Below, in pieces: positions 58,044 through 64,000 of a DNA stretch of 64,000 nt; the first letter of the stretch is position 1; the number at the start of each line of letters is the position of its first letter. A model generated the notes under the pieces. That model did not search any database, was not told the DNA's origin, and saw only the letters and a program-made list of their open reading frames with translations. Source of the DNA: Macrotrachela quadricornifera (Eukaryota; Rotifera; Eurotatoria; Philodinida; Philodinidae); the NCBI GenBank assembly GCA_022393335.1, contig JAJEKB010021555.1, positions 330,968 to 394,967 of the forward strand. The letters run 5' to 3'. Made by a program: the position numbers and the translations under genes.

Positions 58044-58301
58044 TAGAGGGCTCAAAAGTAACCCAGTATAAAGGATATTCTATAATAACAGATGATAAAT
58101 TAATTGTTCATGATACTTTTCATACTTTTTGTTCGTGTAGAGAGCTAGAATTTTTATCATATATATATAACTAATCAAGATCTTTATTCACCTAAAGTTT
58201 CAGTTCTCTACGCAAGCAAAAAGTATGAAAAATATCATGAATAATTTATTATCTGTTATCATAAGATATTCTTTACGCGTGGTTACCTTTGAGCCACGCT
58301 G
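58044..58301. mobile_element. Short TA-flanked MITE
   Basis: Inverted repeats of about 100 bp: left GAGGGCTCAAAAGTAACC..., right ...GGTTACCTTTGAGCCACGCTG. TA flanks both sides (58042-58043, 58302-58303). Inner arms share TCATACTTTTTG and ATAATAACAGAT-type stretches. Non-coding, 258 bp. Confidence 0.65.
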
Positions 58302-59243
58302 TAGATGTGTAGAATCGACTTCTGAGAGTTTGTCCGACTAAAACTGGAATCTGCTTAAAATCTTTGATCCTGTCAAAATGGTGAAGTTTCAAGAAAGATT
58401 AAATTTGAGGCTTTTGAAATCTTGATATTTTTAATGAATATTCGGACAGTAATTTCATCAACTTTGCAAAACTGATATCTTAGGTGTTTTCAAAATTTTC
58501 AAGATTTTTAGATTCAAAAAACCTATCTCTCTGACAGTTGTAGGCCGGCAATAAACTCATTGGAGGCGATTCGATTTTCTTAGAAAATAATGTATGACTC
58601 AGGGTGGATTGCTGCACTTTATATCTCATATTTTAATGTTTAAATACGTTTTACTAGAAAACTTTGTGCGACCAATTTTTGAGATTGCGAATATTGATCG
58701 CACAAAATTATGCTTTTTTTTGAAAATAAGAATTACACAATTCAAACAAGCTTTATTATGGGGATTGTAGAGCTCTTCACACTACATCTAATGGTAAGTG
58801 TTCTTTTTCTAACAAAACATTTTTAGACAGTAAAACATGAAATATCACGTGCAACCATTTATTCTGGGTCACCTGTCAGCTTTAAAATATAGTGAGACCC
58901 AACGATGGGTCTTATCGCCGCGAACGGGTTAATGAGTTTGCACATCTCCAACTGTGATATTTTTTGTAAATTTCTTGCAAAGGGAATTTTCGTATTTGAA
59001 ACCCTTCAATTTTAATAATAGTCGCCAGTGTGGCCGATTTCGTCGGTAAAAGCTCTGAGGAACTCGTGAATTTCGTAGACAATACTCTTCTCTTCAAATA
59101 GATTGTAAGGGAATTTCGTTAGATTTTATAGATTTTGGTCAACTTTGAATACTCCCAATCCCATAAAAAATTGTTCGTTCAGTTTGTACAACGCTTGATG
59201 GGGCATTGCCCCCTCTGTAATTTTTTCCTGGTTACGCCACTAG

Positions 59244-60751
59244 ACAGAACATTTTGTTGACAAAGTACTTTATCAATAAACTGAGATGAGTGTCCGATTT
59301 TAGTCGAAGATATTCTATTGATCATGAAGAGCACTCCAAATATTGAGAGCAAGGGCAAGAGAGACGCATTATAGTTGAAGTATGAAGGTCAGAGAATAAT
59401 ATGCTGATAGAGAGCACTACGAACCTTTTCACGAAGTGCTTTTCGACGAATTTATTTTTCAACAGTGAAAGGACGAAGTAATTCATCAACGAACAAAAAA
59501 GAAGCATGCATCAAAGAACAGATCAAAGATAATAATCTCAATTACATATCATTGATATCACATATATCAAAACGCACGATGCATAATATGCATTTTTTTG
59601 TGTAAAACACGACGAGCGTCTTTCTTCTCTTCTCTCACTTTCCTTTGCTTGCTTCCGTTCAAATTTTTTTATGTATACTTTTTCCTTTTTTCATACCTGT
59701 ACATGCTTAGTCTATATTCAATATAATAATATTAATGACGACTATGCTTTTTATCGTATTCATGTTCTTAATGTTTAAGCTCTATATATTATCGTATAAA
59801 CACTTTCAAGTATTACATTTAAGATAAAAATGAAATAACATATTTTAGCTTTTTTGTCATAATCAAATTTGAAAAATAAAAAAATTGTAATGTCATTACC
59901 TATTATATTTATTATTTTTAATATGTTTTTCAATTATAACTCAATACTCAAGGTTAAAATAAGAATAAAAACAACAAAAAAATAACCTTTAACTATCGAA
60001 AACAACTTGTAAACAAAAAAATATTATCAAAATATATTTTTTTTATACACAGCTACTATCTATAACTTTTTTCGTTTATTTTCTCTTTCAAGCGTAACGA
60101 CGCAGGCATTAGTTAGTAATGCAAAATATTAAATTAATATCTACATATGATACTTACTAACATTATTGAGATATTATCTTTGATATGCTTTGATTTATTC
60201 AAAATATGTATTTTGTATATAAAGATATATAAGCTTGTTGACTATTGAAAAAACGTCAATACATAAAATATTAAATAATCTTATCATATAAGCTAGGTAT
60301 GTAATGTTGAATAGGTTTTCGCAGTTTTATTTTTTGAAGAGAGTAAATTTAGAAATATATGAAGATTTGTTTATTAATGGTTCTATATTGTCTGAATTGG
60401 ATTTATTCTCTTTAAAAATAACTGTTGCTCTAATGTAGTTATTATTATTGAAAAAGAAATACCTCAAATTTTCTCAGAATAATCTTGCTAGGTCAAATTC
60501 CGCTACACAAATCTGAAACTCAATTTCATACTACGATCGAACGTAATTGAATATTTCTTTGATTTAGCATATACTACGTTAAATTATTGACAATTGCTAA
60601 TTATCCAATGCATATTACATGCGAAATATCGTTTCATAACAATAGTAATCTGTCTGATTTGTTTAGATCAAGTGGTTGTACTGCACATCTCGTGGACTTA
60701 CATATCAAAAGGAGAATATACCATTAAACTACAGAACAACAAGCAATAACA
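59244..60751. other. AT-rich intergenic upstream of the M35 peptidase
   Basis: No gene recognised. An open frame at 59322-59507 (minus) has no domain. A promoter for the peptidase gene presumably lies near 60600-60750; nothing specific is recognisable. Confidence 0.35.
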
Positions 60752-61834
60752 ATGCATCAAGCTTGGATCACTGTATGCATTACAATTGTTATTCTAGTAG
60801 CTCATAGCTATGCTGAGGACTTACATGTCAGTATAGTTCCGATGCGCGTACATTTTGGTGAAAAACAAAATGTAGAAGCCATTCTGATTTACAAGAATAC
60901 AGGATCTGATACTGTTATGATTTGCGACTGGTACTTACCCAAAGAGGAACTATTTGACCCGCTGTTCACAGTTACTCGAAATGGTAACAGTGTTAAATAC
61001 GTTGGTCCGAGGGTCAAACGAAGACCACCCACACCTGAAAACATGATTTCTGTAGGGCCCGGTAAGAATGTGAGCACTGTTGTCCAGCTGTCTTCGGTAT
61101 ATAATATGAATGAGACCGGCAATTATGTTGTTCAATTTAAAGCTTATGTTGATCCTACGCTGCATACATCTGCTCGTAAAAAGCGTACTGAAAATACATT
61201 ATCAATTGACGCTAACGAAATCGTTTTGAAGTCTAATTCAGTCGAATTATTTGTCATAGGTCGTCACAATGCTCTCACTGATACAAGTAATCAAGATAAT
61301 TCTCAAGTAAAGGCGGCCACATATAATTATAACGGTTGTGCAGCAACGGAAAAAAATTCAATTGTTGCTGGAGTTAATTCGGCAGCAAGTTATTCTGCAA
61401 GTACTGTAGAATATTTGAATACAATGGACTCACAGGGTACACCACGCTATACTACTTGGTTTGGTGACTACTCATCGGAGAACATGCAAACATTAAAATC
61501 ACATTTTGACAGTATTAATCAAGTATTGACAAACAAGCACATGTTATTCGACTGTACATGTCAACAAAAGAACTTATATGCTTACGTTTATCCTAATCAA
61601 CCTTATAAGATATATTTGTGTCCTGTATTTTGGTCATCAGTAGTGACGGGTGAGGACTCAATGGGTGGTACGTTAATTCATGAAATATCGCACTTTTCAA
61701 TAGTGGCTGATACTGACGATCATGTATATGGTCAGCCTAAATGTAAGACTTTGGCCAAAACTGATCCCATTAAGGCACTCAATAATGCAGAAAATCATCA
61801 ATATTTTACAGAGAACGAACCGGCATTAGATTAA
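60752..61834 (+). CDS. Secreted M35-family (aspzincin) metalloendopeptidase
   Basis: A single 360-codon exon. Residues 1-21 are a signal peptide (VCITIVILVAHSYA then EDL). Residues about 24-170 form a beta-sandwich-like propeptide or N-terminal domain, with a dibasic ARKKR stretch at 141-145 inside it. Residues about 190-360 are the catalytic domain of peptidyl-Lys/deuterolysin type: YNYNGCAATE opening, YTTWFG at about 233-238, Cys pairs around 268-290, zinc ligands H310 and H314 with catalytic E311 in HEISH, and a downstream DTDDHVYG giving the aspzincin Asp (D323, nine residues after H314 as in the family). The C-terminal ALNNAENHQYF is conserved in M35 relatives. It would be secreted and cut proteins extracellularly. 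Relatives are mainly fungal and bacterial; with no introns, horizontal origin is plausible but not shown. Confidence 0.88.
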   Translation: MHQAWITVCITIVILVAHSYAEDLHVSIVPMRVHFGEKQNVEAILIYKNTGSDTVMICDWYLPKEELFDPLFTVTRNGNSVKYVGPRVKRRPPTPENMISVGPGKNVSTVVQLSSVYNMNETGNYVVQFKAYVDPTLHTSARKKRTENTLSIDANEIVLKSNSVELFVIGRHNALTDTSNQDNSQVKAATYNYNGCAATEKNSIVAGVNSAASYSASTVEYLNTMDSQGTPRYTTWFGDYSSENMQTLKSHFDSINQVLTNKHMLFDCTCQQKNLYAYVYPNQPYKIYLCPVFWSSVVTGEDSMGGTLIHEISHFSIVADTDDHVYGQPKCKTLAKTDPIKALNNAENHQYFTENEPALD

Positions 61835-63777
61835 ATATTTCATATGATCGTCGATTCAAATTAAACTTCACTACAAATTTCTATTTTCGCATGTGCAACT
61901 TTTGAATGTGCACAAAAGACTTTTTTTATTGTCAACTTAATTCGATTTTTGTTCTGTCCTATTGCTATTTGAATCTTTTTTTTCTGAATAGGCGTACATT
62001 TTGTTCGTTGGTCGCTTGCCGTCTTGAAATTTCATTTTCCATTAATCTATTCCTTTTAATCTTCTTGCTTTACAACATTTCTAAGTTCCAATATAGTAAT
62101 GTGTGCCATCTCAATTTATTCACAAATAAAAAACTAATTTTCTCACTCTCTATCTTCCTTCTACAAAAGACGAGCTATATATGTATATATACGTGTACAG
62201 GATTTACTGCCGCAAACAATTTTTATAAGGCGCGCCTTGTTTCAGAAAAGAATTAATTAAAATAATTATTGAAGTTGTAACTTCAGCAGACAAGTATAAC
62301 GTTCGCACGATATATACATCGTGGATGATGATCAAGACAGAAAAAAAAGTATATTATCGATCTGTAAAAAATTTGATAGACTTATAAAATCTTCCAAAAT
62401 TTGGGAATATACATTTTTTTAGAGTGTATATATACAAACAAAAACAACAGAGAGCATCTATTGTCAATGCAGGATTAAACAAAAGAAAGAACATACAACA
62501 TAGGCTATATAGCCAACTCATTTCTTTCTTTATGATGCGACATCAATTCACAAGATGCTTATGCGAATTTTTCACAGATTTATTTTGAAGAAAGAAATTT
62601 CGCACATATTCATCTATTTTATCAGGTTTCGCGTAAGATTCTGCACTGTTTTCGTCATAAGTGTTTCAATAAAAAAAACAGCAATTAACTTTCAGAATAA
62701 CGATTCATTCCTACCAAGTCTATTCTTATACTTCTAAATTTTCACACTAAATTCTTTAACCTCGTTAACAAATACCTTGAAACTCATTTTGCTTTGAAAC
62801 ATTATATATCCGAAGAACCAATACATTGATCAATGATTAATAGTAAATTATTCACTTACTGTTTTTAAATCCATTTTGACGACTTTCTATAAATTGACCA
62901 GTATAATGAATTTACTCTTTTGAGTCGATGGAGTCCACCGGCTCGAAAGGGATAATATGTTCTCTTTCGTTGTTCCGTATGTGAGTAGCATAAGCCACAA
63001 AGCACGGAATATAAAGATCAACTATTATTGGAAGACCAATGACAGAGAATATCCTCTTCGTTTAAATAATCGAGATATTTCTTCGCTTTCTGCTCAAATT
63101 TCCTTTACATAAGAATACAATGTTTAAAAAAAAAAATAAGCAGCATACCCAACAATTTTTTTATAAAAATCTAGATTTTCCAGATAAAGGAGTCGAAATT
63201 TAAAAAGTTAAAAACAAAAAATAAAAAAATCTTCATTTTCTATGAACAACCAATTAATTCAATTACTTTATTTTTTTTCCTCTTTAATTGCATTCTAATT
63301 TGAAAAACTAAGCAGAATGAACATTGTTAATGATCGCTTTGTTAAATGGCTGGGAAGTTAATCATCATTCCTTTCGCGCAGCTAATGAAAATCCTCGATG
63401 ATTCAAAAGTGTCATTTATGTATTAAACTTATTACAATTTCTGACTGTTCACATAAGAAGCAAACAATCAGTTTCTTTCCGTTACGTTTGACTGGTGAAA
63501 TCCAACTGATACTCATTTTTATCTTTATAATTATCAATACAACTGATAGTGATGCGAAATTCTCTGATGAAGTTAATCTTTTAAACTGCATTAAAGAGAT
63601 TCTTTTACTAATTAGTATTGAACAATTGATTTGTGATCATCTCTTTGTCTACAATTATTTATAAATGTTACTTGAAAAGCATATGAAAAAAATTATACTA
63701 TTGCTCAATATTCAAACATCATTTATATGTTTATTTAGAGAAGTTTAACAAGGTACAAATAGTCAAGCGGATTAATA
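61835..63777. other. AT-rich intergenic, no confident gene
   Basis: Hydrophobic open frames (61906-62256, 63398-63664) arise from T-rich sequence and have no domain. A poly-A-rich stretch lies near 63120-63240. Confidence 0.35.
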
Positions 63778-64000
63778 TCAAAATTGAGAAACGATGTCTG
63801 CCAAAACAGTCGAATAAGCATCAATTTCTTGATCGAGTGGATAAAATGTCAAATATAATGTTGATATTGATGAGTCTAATTCAACTTTTCTCACATGAAA
63901 AGTACTTCGAGGTAAAATTAACACTTCTCGTTCGTTCTCGATTTCTGATATGGAAGGTAATCGATCAGATAATTTTTCTAGCTGAATAGCTGTCCAACAG
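63778..64000 (-). CDS. 3' end of an ADP-ribosyltransferase-like gene (partial, continues past the window)
   Basis: Minus-strand frame open from the window edge to TGA 63778-63780 encodes 73 residues: CWTAIQLEKLSDRLPSISEI then ENEREVLILPRSTFHVRKV and a beta-strand tail ending DIVSQF. The EREVLILP.STFHV pattern matches the last strand region of arginine-type NAD ADP-ribosyltransferases (ART family), where the ExE motif supplies the catalytic Glu. The NAD-binding Arg and Ser motifs would be outside the window. Such domains are common in bdelloids as cell-surface or secreted enzymes; the full architecture here is unknown. Confidence 0.6.
   Translation of the reverse strand, partial: CWTAIQLEKLSDRLPSISEIENEREVLILPRSTFHVRKVELDSSISTLYLTFYPLDQEIDAYSTVLADIVSQF

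Larger units (their letters stand above)
57053..59243. mobile_element. Candidate 2.2-kb non-coding element with CTAGTGGCGTAACCA termini
   Basis: CTAGTGGCGTAACCA at 57053-57067 and its complement TGGTTACGCCACTAG at 59229-59243. Beside both lie GCAATGCCCC/GCATTGCCCC and CTGTAAATTTTTT/CTGTAATTTTTT motifs. A third, degenerate copy of the left end occurs at about 57822-57880. The interior has no transposase, a small MITE (58044-58301) and an LTR-like fragment. May be one element or the ends of two. Confidence 0.5.

Noticed and set aside
61906..62256. Hydrophobic 116-codon open frame downstream of the M35 gene
   Set aside because: T-rich composition gives Phe/Leu/Ile/Ser-rich translation; no signal or domain, probably 3' flank.
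1..64000. tRNA, rRNA or CRISPR features
   Set aside because: No cloverleaf with B-box, no rRNA-like stretch and no regularly spaced short repeats were recognised by eye; a dedicated scan could still find a tRNA.

Overview
The window looks like a gene-sparse, transposon-rich piece of a bdelloid rotifer genome (Adineta/Rotaria type). This is inferred from the AT-rich sequence, GT-AG introns that are mostly about 50-60 bp, transmembrane plus Thr-rich plus FG-GAP/VCBS surface proteins, a bacterial-looking IS5-like transposon in spliced form, and several intronless genes whose relatives are mainly bacterial or fungal. No database search was possible, so the taxon is an inference.

Layout. 1-2.2 kb: decayed hAT transposon, interrupted by a 252-bp TTAA element and an AT-rich inverted-repeat element. 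3.3-3.9 kb: foldback element. 4.0-10.9 kb (+): a three-exon gene for a membrane-anchored seven-bladed FG-GAP protein; its 5.2-kb second intron holds a second foldback copy, itself split by a TTAA element. 11.3-13.2 kb: IS5-like transposon with perfect 205-bp inverted repeats. 13.7-14.8 kb: non-autonomous hAT element with an 8-bp target duplication, carrying a solo LTR. 18.0-25.9 kb (-): a six-exon gene with a membrane anchor, Thr-rich stalk and three tandem extracellular modules; a 5'-truncated LINE sits in its last intron. 28.2-28.7 kb: MITE. 30.0-31.0 kb: 5' half of a hAT element, cut off at a 2.1-kb piggyBac element (31.0-33.1 kb), with a decayed leucine-rich-repeat gene on the other side (33.2-34.1 kb).

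35.2-41.8 kb (-): a single 2192-codon open frame encoding a SIR2-like NADase domain, a NACHT NTPase and a roughly 1400-residue helical C-terminus. This is the architecture of SIR2-STAND immune proteins and the most striking gene here. 42.1-42.7 kb: FG-GAP remnant broken by a G/C-tract MITE. 44.0-45.3 kb (+): DUF1868-like 2H phosphoesterase. 45.5-46.4 kb (-): decayed surface-protein gene. 46.7-47.3 kb (-): acetyl-CoA transporter (SLC33A1-like) remnant. 47.8-49.7 kb (+): intact seven-exon MFSD4-like transporter. 49.8-51.6 kb (+): parallel beta-helix protein with three nonsense codons in one otherwise open frame. 52.6-59.2 kb: inverted-repeat elements, including a palindrome with 680-bp arms. 60.8-61.8 kb (+): secreted M35 metalloendopeptidase. 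63.8-64.0 kb (-): 3' end of an ADP-ribosyltransferase-like gene running out of the window.

The genes do not form a pathway. Common threads are modular surface proteins assembled through phase-1 exon junctions, candidate horizontally acquired intronless genes, and layered insertions whose target duplications let the order of events be read.
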